NCBI GenBank assembly: GCA_017509205.1
Contig: JAFWQF010000021.1
Location: forward strand, 1 to 64,000
Length of the DNA stretch: 64,000 bases
Reading direction: 5' to 3'
Source of the DNA: Clostridiales bacterium
GTDB lineage: Bacteria; Bacillota; Clostridia; Saccharofermentanales; Saccharofermentanaceae
Part shown: positions 45,070-52,269 of the stretch, in pieces
Position numbering within the stretch: position 1 is the stretch's first letter
Layout: each line of letters starts with the position of its first letter
Translations under genes and position numbers: made by a program
The notes under the pieces: model-generated
The model's database searches: none
The model's input: only the letters and a program-made list of their open reading frames with translations
Told to the model about the DNA's origin: nothing

Positions 45070-47528
45070 CGACAGATGAGGAACTCGAACGCCGCAAGAT
45101 ACGCGGAAGGGTACTGTCGACCCTTGAGTTCAACAAGATAAGAGACAAAGTCATCTCAAAAGCCAGGACAGCGTACGGCAAAAAGCTCTGTGAGGACATG
45201 GTTCCGTGCACGGATTATGCTTACGTGGAAGAAAACCTTGCCTGGACAAATGAGGCAATGACACACATCATGAGGTTCGGATGCCTTCCTCTCGGAGGAT
45301 TCCGTGACCTTACCGAATCCATAGCTTATGCAGAAGCAGGCGGCACGCTTACATGCGCGCAGCTTCTTTCCGCTGCATCTTTCTTAAGGAGCGCTTCCGG
45401 CATCAGGGATTCGCTTTCAAAAGCGCGTTCCGCAGGTTCACCGTTTGTTGACGAGACCGAACCGCATATCGTCAAGGCTATAGAAGAGACTGGAACCGAT
45501 GATAAGCTCCTCAATGCAATCGATGAAGCGATATTGGGTGACAACGAGGTCTCTGACCGCGCCAGCAGGACACTTGCCGAGATAAGACGTGAGAGGAAGA
45601 GCACGGCATCAGGAATCAGATCTCTCCTTGAAAGAGTCATCGAAAACGGCGGCGACATGCTCCAGGAGAGCATTATCACCATTCGTGAAGGAAGATACTG
45701 CATCCCCGTGAAGGCAGACTTTAAGGGAAGAATCGAAGGCATCGTTCACGGTGCTTCATCAACGGGCCAGACACTCTTTGTCGAGCCGATGAGCGTTGTT
45801 GAGGCCAACAATAAGATCTCCGAGCTTAATGCTCAGGAAGAAGCAGAAATCTTAAGGATACTTGGCGAATTTACCGCTGATTTTATTGCCGATAAGGAGA
45901 TATTCACGAATGACATAGATCTTGTCGCGAAACTCGACTTTGCTTTCGCAAAAGGTGAATATGGCATCGAGACGGAAAGCGCATGCGCAAAGCTCAATCA
46001 GAGCGGTGTCATTTCGCTGAGGAAGGCAAGACATCCGCTTATCGATAAGGATAAGGTCGTTCCCGTTGACATTACAATCGGTGAGAAATACAGCACGCTG
46101 GTCGTAACAGGACCCAATACGGGCGGTAAGACAGTATCTCTTAAGACCTGCGGACTTTTGGCGCTCATGACAATGTCAGGACTTGCCATCCCTGCAGGCG
46201 ACGGAAGTGAAGTCTGCGTATATGACAGAGTCCTTGCAGACATCGGTGATGAACAGAGCATCGAGCAGAGTCTTTCAACGTTCTCTGCCCATGTATCGAA
46301 TATTGTCTTCATCCTGAAGAACATCAGGGGAAGATCTCTGGTGCTTTTGGATGAGCTCGGTTCGGGTACTGACCCGGCAGAAGGTGCTGCGCTTGCGGTT
46401 GCGATAATCGATGAGCTCAGATCAAAGAACTGCATCACGATGGCTACCACGCACTACAAGGAACTTAAGAGCTACGCAGTTGAGACAGAAGGCGTCATGA
46501 ACGCTTCATGTGAATTTGATACGGAGACGCTCGCGCCTACTTACAGACTTATCATCGGAAGACCCGGATCTTCCAATGCTTTCGTAATATCCAAGCGCTT
46601 GGGCCTGCCCGAGCGTGTTCTTAACAGTGCGAAGGATAATCTTTCAACTGAAGAGATCGCTTACGAGACACTTCTTGCAAAGGCTGAACAGGATGCAAAA
46701 GCCGCAGCTGATGTGCTAAAGGAAAACGAGAGGCTGAAGGCTGAGCTTTCCGCTGCCGCAAAGGCTTTGGAAGAGGAAAAGACAGCCCTCAAGCAGTCCA
46801 AGACAAAGATACTCAACGAATCAAGGAGCGAGCAGAAAAAGCTTCTCGAAGAGCGTGAGGAAGAGATCGATAATATGCTCCGCGAGTTCCGCAAGAAGAG
46901 CGAGAAGATGGACAGACAGGAGACCCTGGCTGAGATGGAGAAGATCAGACGCCGTCTGCGTGCGGGCATCAAGGATCTTGAGGATGATTCGGAGGATGAC
47001 AACAATCCCGAAGCAGTCCAGAGCGGTGAACCCGTAAAGGATGTCGTTGCAGGAGAACTGTACTATGTTCCGTCTTTCAATGTCACCGGTACTGCCCAGT
47101 CCGGAGTGTCAAAGAGCGGCAGGGTCACGATCCGTGCCGGCGCGATGAATTATACCGTGAAGGTTTCCGATCTGCGCATGCCCACAAGAGAGCAGAGAGG
47201 AGTTTTCGAGGGCGGAAAGAAGAACGGCCTGAAGAAGAAGGGCCCTTCGAACATGGCAAAAGCGAGATTTGAGGCATCTGCAAGGACCAAGTCCGAGCTC
47301 ATGCTCATTGGAATGACCACCGCCGAGGCGGAGTCAACACTTATCAGATATCTTGAGAACTGCGCGATGTCCGGAATCAAAGATATCAGGATCGTTCACG
47401 GCAAGGGAACGGGAGCCCTCAGGATGTGCGTTCAGGATGTCCTTACAAGAGATGACAGGGTCGAATCTTTCCGTGCGGGTGAACAGGGAGAGGGAGACAG
47501 CGGCGTTACTGTCGCAAAGCTGAGGTAA
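45054..47528 (+). CDS. mutS2: Endonuclease MutS2
   Basis: MutS2 acts on branched DNA and collided ribosomes rather than on mismatches. The 824 residues contain the MutS core and ATPase with Walker A VTGPNTGGKTVSLKT (about 345) and DELGSGTDPAEGAALA. A long coiled coil follows (about 520-640), then a KOW-like linker and the C-terminal Smr nuclease domain (DIRIVHGKGTGALR). No mismatch-recognition domain I (Phe-x-Glu) is present. The ATG lacks a well-spaced Shine-Dalgarno; the nearby site serves a minicistron. CPBP follows after 12 bases. Confidence 0.96.
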   Translation: MYEYLTTDEELERRKIRGRVLSTLEFNKIRDKVISKARTAYGKKLCEDMVPCTDYAYVEENLAWTNEAMTHIMRFGCLPLGGFRDLTESIAYAEAGGTLTCAQLLSAASFLRSASGIRDSLSKARSAGSPFVDETEPHIVKAIEETGTDDKLLNAIDEAILGDNEVSDRASRTLAEIRRERKSTASGIRSLLERVIENGGDMLQESIITIREGRYCIPVKADFKGRIEGIVHGASSTGQTLFVEPMSVVEANNKISELNAQEEAEILRILGEFTADFIADKEIFTNDIDLVAKLDFAFAKGEYGIETESACAKLNQSGVISLRKARHPLIDKDKVVPVDITIGEKYSTLVVTGPNTGGKTVSLKTCGLLALMTMSGLAIPAGDGSEVCVYDRVLADIGDEQSIEQSLSTFSAHVSNIVFILKNIRGRSLVLLDELGSGTDPAEGAALAVAIIDELRSKNCITMATTHYKELKSYAVETEGVMNASCEFDTETLAPTYRLIIGRPGSSNAFVISKRLGLPERVLNSAKDNLSTEEIAYETLLAKAEQDAKAAADVLKENERLKAELSAAAKALEEEKTALKQSKTKILNESRSEQKKLLEEREEEIDNMLREFRKKSEKMDRQETLAEMEKIRRRLRAGIKDLEDDSEDDNNPEAVQSGEPVKDVVAGELYYVPSFNVTGTAQSGVSKSGRVTIRAGAMNYTVKVSDLRMPTREQRGVFEGGKKNGLKKKGPSNMAKARFEASARTKSELMLIGMTTAEAESTLIRYLENCAMSGIKDIRIVHGKGTGALRMCVQDVLTRDDRVESFRAGEQGEGDSGVTVAKLR

Positions 47529-47540
47529 AAGGTAAACCAG

Positions 47541-48467
47541 ATGGCAGAAAACAACATTGAAGACATCAAAACGGCAAGTGATAAGAGAACTGTAAGAAAG
47601 GGCTATATATTTCTTTCGTTCATTCCGTTCGCGATAATAATGGCAGTCCAGACTGCAACGACTACGCCGGGCATAATAATGGCAATGCTCGAAATGCAAA
47701 AGCAGGGCCTGCCCAATGAGCTGTCGAAGCTGATGGAGATATTTAATGAGAAATATGCTGCCGGAGCTTATGTTGCTTACTGCGTTATCTGCATAGCTGT
47801 GTTTATCCCGTGGTATTACAAGGGATTCGTAAAGAAAGGAACGAAAACTGCCTATAAGAAGGCACTCGGAATCAAACCGATCGTTCTTTCGATCTCTCTT
47901 CTGATATGTCTGTATCTGATCATATCGGGACTGTTTATCTTAGCAGAGCGTTTGGTGCCTGACGTGATGAGTAAGTACGCACAACTGATGGAGTTTTCCT
48001 CGCTCGGGAGCAATATGATCATCACCATTCTCTATGGTTATCTGCTCGGCCCCGTGACTGAAGAACTCTGTTTCAGGGGACTCATGTACAGCATGCTCGA
48101 GAAATCGAAAATGCATTATTTGCTTGTCATTTTTATTCAGGGACTTCTGTTCGGAGTCATGCACATGAACGTTGTGCAGAGCACATATGCGTTTCTTCTT
48201 GGTATTGCTCTGGGCTATATAAGATATAAGTACAAGACTATCTTTCTGTCTGTCGGCGCACACATTGTTTTCAATGTTTTCGGAACAAGTGTTGAACTCT
48301 TCTTGGAAGGGGCAGGCATAACAGACACGCAGAAGATAATACTCGGCGTTATAGGCGCAGCTTTAGCGGCAGCAGTTCTTGTTGTTATGCTGAAAGATAA
48401 GAATTCCTATACGAAAGAAGGGGAAGACCTTATGACAGCTTCCCGGCTTCCCTCAGACGCTTCTTAA
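47541..48467 (+). CDS. CPBP family intramembrane metalloprotease (second copy)
   Basis: This 308-residue membrane protein has the complete CPBP motifs: EExxxR at E174-E175-R179, FxxxH at F204-H208 and HxxxN at H241-N245. Hydrophobic segments lie at about 24-46, 75-92, 115-135, 158-172, 192-208, 216-228 and 260-285. It is not closely similar in sequence to the CPBP protein at 4947. The substrate is unknown. It lies 12 bases after mutS2 and overlaps the convergent DtxR-type gene by 38 bases. Confidence 0.88.
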   Translation: MAENNIEDIKTASDKRTVRKGYIFLSFIPFAIIMAVQTATTTPGIIMAMLEMQKQGLPNELSKLMEIFNEKYAAGAYVAYCVICIAVFIPWYYKGFVKKGTKTAYKKALGIKPIVLSISLLICLYLIISGLFILAERLVPDVMSKYAQLMEFSSLGSNMIITILYGYLLGPVTEELCFRGLMYSMLEKSKMHYLLVIFIQGLLFGVMHMNVVQSTYAFLLGIALGYIRYKYKTIFLSVGAHIVFNVFGTSVELFLEGAGITDTQKIILGVIGAALAAAVLVVMLKDKNSYTKEGEDLMTASRLPSDAS

Positions 48468-48807
48468 GAGCTTCGAAAGATTCATCACTGATGACATGCT
48501 CGATGCGGCATGCATCTTCGGCTGCGGTCTCTTTGTCAACGCCGATGTTTTCGAGAACGCCTGAGATTACGACATGACGCTCATAGATCTTCTCGGCGAT
48601 CTCGCGGCCTGAATTGGTCAGGGTAATGTAGCCGTTATCATCAATGGAAATATATTTGGCGTTGCGGAGAATGCCCATCGCACGTGAGATGCTGGGCTTG
48701 GAATAGTGAAGGTATTTGGCAATGTCGAGAGAACGGACATTCTTCTGATTTTGCGAAAGCACAAGGATAGTCTCAAGATACATCTCGCCTGATTCTTTTA
48801 ATTCCAT
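48430..48807 (-). CDS. DtxR/MntR family metal-dependent transcriptional regulator
   Basis: The 125-residue protein has the N-terminal winged helix of the DtxR family (ESGEMYLETILVLSQ, LHYSKPSISRAMGIL) and a dimerisation domain with candidate metal ligands in ERHVVISGVLENIG and EDACRIEHVIS. The typical FeoA-like SH3 third domain is absent, so it is the short MntR-like form. I start at the second ATG (48807), which has GCAGGT seven bases upstream; the ATG two codons before is too close. It faces a FeoB-associated gene, which suggests control of iron or manganese uptake. Confidence 0.9.
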   Translation of the reverse strand: MELKESGEMYLETILVLSQNQKNVRSLDIAKYLHYSKPSISRAMGILRNAKYISIDDNGYITLTNSGREIAEKIYERHVVISGVLENIGVDKETAAEDACRIEHVISDESFEALKKRLREAGKLS

Positions 48808-48843
48808 GTTCATACCTGCCTTATGTATTTTCCGTCCACCGAT

Positions 48844-48852
48844 TGATAGAAT
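48844..48852 (+). promoter_or_regulatory. Extended -10 box before the FeoB-associated gene
   Basis: TGATAGAAT (TAGAAT at 48847-48852) lies in the divergent gap. Downstream, AATAT (48882-48886) and ATATT (48892-48896) form a short inverted repeat that could be a repressor site. Confidence 0.35.
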
Positions 48853-48908
48853 ACTACATTAAGAGCTTGTGTTGTATTAGCAATATTTACCATATTTGAT
48901 ATTTATTT

Positions 48909-49097
48909 ATGATTGATTGGGTAATTGAAAATCTGGTTTCCATAATTATCGTTCTGGTTATCGCGGTCTTTGCGGTGCTTGCCGTTGTGAGTATTGTGAG
49001 AAACCGCAGAAAAGGGAAGACATGCTCCTGCGGATGCGAAGGTTGCGTTTATTCGGGAAACTGCACCAAAGCCGGCAAAGAGGATCCGGAAAGGTAA
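48909..49097 (+). CDS. FeoB-associated Cys-rich membrane protein
   Basis: This small protein of 62 residues has one membrane helix (about 8-30), a basic stretch (RNRRKGK) and a cysteine-rich tail (CSCGCEGCVYSGNC). This matches the FeoB-associated family normally encoded beside the ferrous-iron transporter. No feoA or feoB is in the window, so it is an orphan here. No Shine-Dalgarno is visible before the ATG. A DtxR-type regulator is divergent, supporting an iron role. Confidence 0.85.
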   Translation: MIDWVIENLVSIIIVLVIAVFAVLAVVSIVRNRRKGKTCSCGCEGCVYSGNCTKAGKEDPER

Positions 49098-49106
49098 GAC
49101 AAATAC

Positions 49107-49119
49107 TTTGATATTCAAA
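49107..49119. promoter_or_regulatory. Palindromic operator TTTGATATTCAAA before the FabT-like gene
   Basis: This 5-3-5 palindrome lies one base upstream of the -35 box of the downstream promoter. It is identical to the site at 23074-23086 and resembles the FabT operator known in streptococci and Lactococcus (ending TTTGA-N3-TCAAA). Self-control of the regulator is likely. Confidence 0.65.
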
Positions 49120-49120
49120 T

Positions 49121-49149
49121 TTGTGGTAAAAGGACTGATAGTGTAAAAT
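49121..49149 (+). promoter_or_regulatory. Promoter of the FabT-like regulator-acpP-lipid kinase operon
   Basis: TTGTGG (49121-49126) and TAAAAT (49144-49149) are 17 bases apart. Confidence 0.55.
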
Positions 49150-49181
49150 ACTATAAATGCTTTTTACGGGGGAATTTGAAG

Positions 49182-49697
49182 TTGAAGAGCGAAGAAGAAA
49201 TAATGTCTGAAGCGCTGGTGCGTATCTTTGAGAACGTTGTTCTTACTGAGGAAAAATCACTTCAGGCAGGGTATTTTTCAGATCTTTCCATAGCGGAGAT
49301 GCATACTCTCACTGCAATTGGTCCCTATGAATCAAGAACGATGACAAAGACTGCCGAAGACCTCGGCATTACCACGGGTACTCTTACTGTTGCGATCGAC
49401 AGGCTCGTCAAGAAGGGCTATGTCATCAGACAGCGCGACACAAATGACAAGCGTGTCGTAAGGATCAGCCTCACAAGGAACGGCAAGCTTGCCTGCAGAA
49501 TGAACAGCAAGTTCCACAGGGTGCTTGCCAAGCACATCCTGAGCGGATACAACGAAGAAGACAGAAAACATCTTTTGGATCTTGTCAATGAGGTCGACTT
49601 ATATGTTGCCCAGCAGCTCAGAAGATATGACGGAGCGGTAAATGTCAGAAAGACGGCCATGGAGGTCGCGAAAGACAGCAAAAAGGAGAATGAGTGA
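49182..49697 (+). CDS. MarR-family regulator, FabT-like
   Basis: The 171-residue winged-helix protein has the MarR fold: SIAEMHTLTAIG, recognition helix around TTGTLTVAIDRLVKKGY, and wing QRDTNDKRVVRISLT. It is followed by acyl carrier protein, the context of FabT-type regulators that repress fatty-acid synthesis genes. A FabT-like palindrome lies upstream. The start is a TTG at 49182, with GGGGGA eight bases before it; ATG 49203 is possible but has a poor ribosome site. No other FAS II genes follow, so its regulon must lie elsewhere. Confidence 0.82.
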   Translation: MKSEEEIMSEALVRIFENVVLTEEKSLQAGYFSDLSIAEMHTLTAIGPYESRTMTKTAEDLGITTGTLTVAIDRLVKKGYVIRQRDTNDKRVVRISLTRNGKLACRMNSKFHRVLAKHILSGYNEEDRKHLLDLVNEVDLYVAQQLRRYDGAVNVRKTAMEVAKDSKKENE

Positions 49698-49699
49698 TC

Positions 49700-49957
49700 A
49701 TGGGAGATTCCAGACGCGAAGAGATCTATAACGAAGTCTTACGTATTCTGAGTTCTGACCTTGAGGTTTCCGTGGACGACATCGAGAGGGACATGGATCT
49801 CAACACCGAACTTCCTTTTGATTCTCTCCAGCTTTACGAGTTCGTCATCGATCTTGAAGAGGCATACAACATCAAGCTTCCGGATGAGATGCTCGATCAG
49901 ATGAAGACAGTGGATGACATTGTCAGTCTCATAATGCAGCTCACGGAAGGAAAATGA
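49700..49957 (+). CDS. acpP: Acyl carrier protein
   Basis: This acidic protein of about 85 residues carries the phosphopantetheine serine in PFDSLQLYEF (Ser42), with helix II (EFVIDLEEAYNI) after it. It delivers acyl chains in fatty acid or related synthesis. DSLQ replaces the usual DSLD/DSLS of AcpP, so it may be a specialised carrier. AAGGAG lies upstream; GTG 49694 is an alternative start overlapping the regulator stop. The lipid kinase gene overlaps its stop (ATGA). Confidence 0.9.
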   Translation: MGDSRREEIYNEVLRILSSDLEVSVDDIERDMDLNTELPFDSLQLYEFVIDLEEAYNIKLPDEMLDQMKTVDDIVSLIMQLTEGK

Positions 49958-50934
49958 AAAGTTTCAGCAGAAAAGTCTTCATAGTCAACAGCAGAGCGGA
50001 TTCGCGCGGAATGGAAACATTCAAGGCAGCGACCGAAGCTTTTGCTGAAAGCCTGAAAGGCTGCGAGATCCGTTACACCGAATATGCCGGTCATGCCACC
50101 GATATCGCAAGAGAGACATTGTCACAGGATGACGGCGATACTCTCGTTGTTGCATGCGGCGGTGACGGCACGGTCCATGAAGTCGCAAACGTGCTGGCAG
50201 GAAGCAGTCTGCCGATGGCGATAATCCCTCTGGGGACCGGCAACGATTTTGCAAGGTCCGTCATGGATGAGCATCACAGAGGTGACTGTGAATACTGCGT
50301 CAGCGAGATCACCAAGAATGATTATGTCGTGAGGGCCATCGATCTCATAAAGGTTGAGTCTTTTGACGCCCAGGGTAATCTGATTCCTGAAAGCTCCGCA
50401 TGGTGCAACAACGTGGCTTCTATCGGCCTCGACACCGAAGTACAGCTCAGGGCGAAATCCCGCGTGTTAAGACATCCGAAGTCGGCCTTCGTCAGGAAGA
50501 CTTCTTATCCGATCTCGGCGGCCGGAGCACTTTTCGGAAACCGCAATTTCGATTTCAAATACGAATGCACCAGAGGCTCTGACGTTCCGGAGTTTGCGAA
50601 AAAGCCCGGATTTACGCTCATAAGCATCTGCAACGGTTCATATTACGGCAGCGGATTCTGTCCCGCTCCCAAAGCGGATGTAAGGGACGGGCTTCTCGAT
50701 GTGTGCGCGATCGGCCAGGTGAGCCTGCCCAGGGCGGTCTATCTGATTACAAAATATAAGAACGGACTCCACGAGGGAAAGAAGTACGTTGACTGCTTCA
50801 GGACTACCGAAATAACCGTGGAGGCTACCGGGTACCGTGATCTTAACGGCAATTACGACGGTGAGGACTTCTCCGGACGCAAGGTGAAGTTCACCTGTGT
50901 AAAAGGTGCATTGAATCTTGCATTTTACGATTGA
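49954..50934 (+). CDS. Diacylglycerol kinase family lipid kinase
   Basis: The 326-residue protein belongs to the DagK/YegS group of cytosolic lipid kinases. The nucleotide-binding GGDGTVHEVANVL motif (about 69-81) and PLGTGNDFARSV are clear. The C-terminal half is the beta-rich lipid-binding domain. It probably phosphorylates diacylglycerol or undecaprenol-type lipids. It is coupled to the acyl carrier protein by an ATGA overlap, with GGAAGG upstream. Confidence 0.9.
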   Translation: MKSFSRKVFIVNSRADSRGMETFKAATEAFAESLKGCEIRYTEYAGHATDIARETLSQDDGDTLVVACGGDGTVHEVANVLAGSSLPMAIIPLGTGNDFARSVMDEHHRGDCEYCVSEITKNDYVVRAIDLIKVESFDAQGNLIPESSAWCNNVASIGLDTEVQLRAKSRVLRHPKSAFVRKTSYPISAAGALFGNRNFDFKYECTRGSDVPEFAKKPGFTLISICNGSYYGSGFCPAPKADVRDGLLDVCAIGQVSLPRAVYLITKYKNGLHEGKKYVDCFRTTEITVEATGYRDLNGNYDGEDFSGRKVKFTCVKGALNLAFYD

Positions 50935-50947
50935 TTTTTTCTTCTTA

Positions 50948-50956
50948 TGCTATAAT
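50948..50956 (+). promoter_or_regulatory. Extended -10 promoter of the PLP enzyme gene
   Basis: TGCTATAAT, a perfect extended -10 box with TATAAT at 50951-50956. The only -35-like TTGATT is at 14 bases. Confidence 0.5.
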
Positions 50957-50990
50957 TATATTTTAATAAAGCAATAAGAAGGCCATTCCT

Positions 50991-52265
50991 TTGAATATAA
51001 CTGATACTGACATATTGAAGAATTACGGCGCTTACGGCGTCGGAACACGCGTGCTCGGACTTGCTGCCAGGGCAGAAGAAGCATGTTCGGGTGCTTACGC
51101 CGAGATAAAAGACATTGTCGCATTTAACCAGCTTAAGGTCCTTGATGCGTTCAGACAGGAGAAATTCTCCGACGTTCACATGGGACAGACCACAGGTTAC
51201 GGTTACGATGACATCGGCAGGGAGAAGATCGAGAACATCTTTGCACGTGTTTTCGGTGCGGAAAAGGCTTATGTAAGGATTCAGATCAGCTCCGGAACCC
51301 AGGCTATTTCAGCTTTGCTCTGGGCTGTTTTAAGACCCGGAGACGAGATGCTGTCCGTTACGGGACGCCCTTACGATACGCTTATGTCTACCATCGGCAT
51401 CGGCAGCGGCGAGAATGACATGTCGCTTGCATCTTACGGCATCAGCTATAAGCAGGTTGACCTTAAGGAATCGGGGGAGCCTGATCTTGAGGCCATAAAG
51501 GCTGCCATCACTGATAAGACCAAGATGGTTTTTGTTCAGAAATCCAGAGGCTACACGGGAAGAAGAGCTCTTCTTAACAGCGACATAAAGAAGATCGCCG
51601 AATGCGCAAAGCAGGTCAAGCCTGACGTCATCGTTGCGGTCGACAACTGCTACGGCGAATTCACCGAAAAGACTGAGCCCACCCAGAACGGCGCGGACAT
51701 CATCGCCGGTTCTCTCATAAAGAACCCGGGCGGCGGAATCTGCAAGACAGGCGGATATATCGCGGGAAGGGCTGATCTTGTCGAAAATGCCGCAAGACAC
51801 CTTACCACGGCGGGCCTCGGAAGTGAAGTCGGTCCCACACTGGGACTTAACGGCATGATCGCCAGAGGTCTGTTTACGGCTCCGCAGTGTGTCGGAGAGT
51901 GCCTGGCAGGCGCGGTTTTCGCAGCCAAACTCTTTGAACTTGCAGGATATGCGACAAGCCCTTCGGCTGAAGAGCCCAGAGGCGACATCGTTCAGACACT
52001 GACATTCGGTGATCCCGAGAAGATGAAGAAATTCGTAGGTGCGATCCAGTCATGCGCACCCGTTGATTCGTTTGTAACTCCTGAACCCTGGGACATGCCG
52101 GGTTATCAGGACCAGGTAATCATGGCGGCCGGCGCATTTGTTCAGGGAGCCACCACGGAGCTTTCCTGCGACGGACCCATGAAACCGCCTTATATCGCAT
52201 ACATGCAGGGCGGACTTGCCCGCGAGCAGGTCAAGCTTGCGTGCATGCTCGCTTTGGAGGATTGA
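50991..52265 (+). CDS. Methionine gamma-lyase family protein (aluminium resistance/YnbB type)
   Basis: This 424-residue PLP enzyme is of the Cys/Met-metabolism superfamily, in the group annotated as methionine gamma-lyase family or aluminium-resistance protein. The PLP lysine is K244 in IIAGSLIKNPGGGI. GGTGYGYDDIGREKIE and QISSGTQAISALLWA are conserved. The reaction is not established. The start is TTG at 50991, with AAGAAGG upstream. The HlyD-like gene follows after four bases. Confidence 0.88.
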   Translation: MNITDTDILKNYGAYGVGTRVLGLAARAEEACSGAYAEIKDIVAFNQLKVLDAFRQEKFSDVHMGQTTGYGYDDIGREKIENIFARVFGAEKAYVRIQISSGTQAISALLWAVLRPGDEMLSVTGRPYDTLMSTIGIGSGENDMSLASYGISYKQVDLKESGEPDLEAIKAAITDKTKMVFVQKSRGYTGRRALLNSDIKKIAECAKQVKPDVIVAVDNCYGEFTEKTEPTQNGADIIAGSLIKNPGGGICKTGGYIAGRADLVENAARHLTTAGLGSEVGPTLGLNGMIARGLFTAPQCVGECLAGAVFAAKLFELAGYATSPSAEEPRGDIVQTLTFGDPEKMKKFVGAIQSCAPVDSFVTPEPWDMPGYQDQVIMAAGAFVQGATTELSCDGPMKPPYIAYMQGGLAREQVKLACMLALED

Positions 52266-52269
52266 GCCC

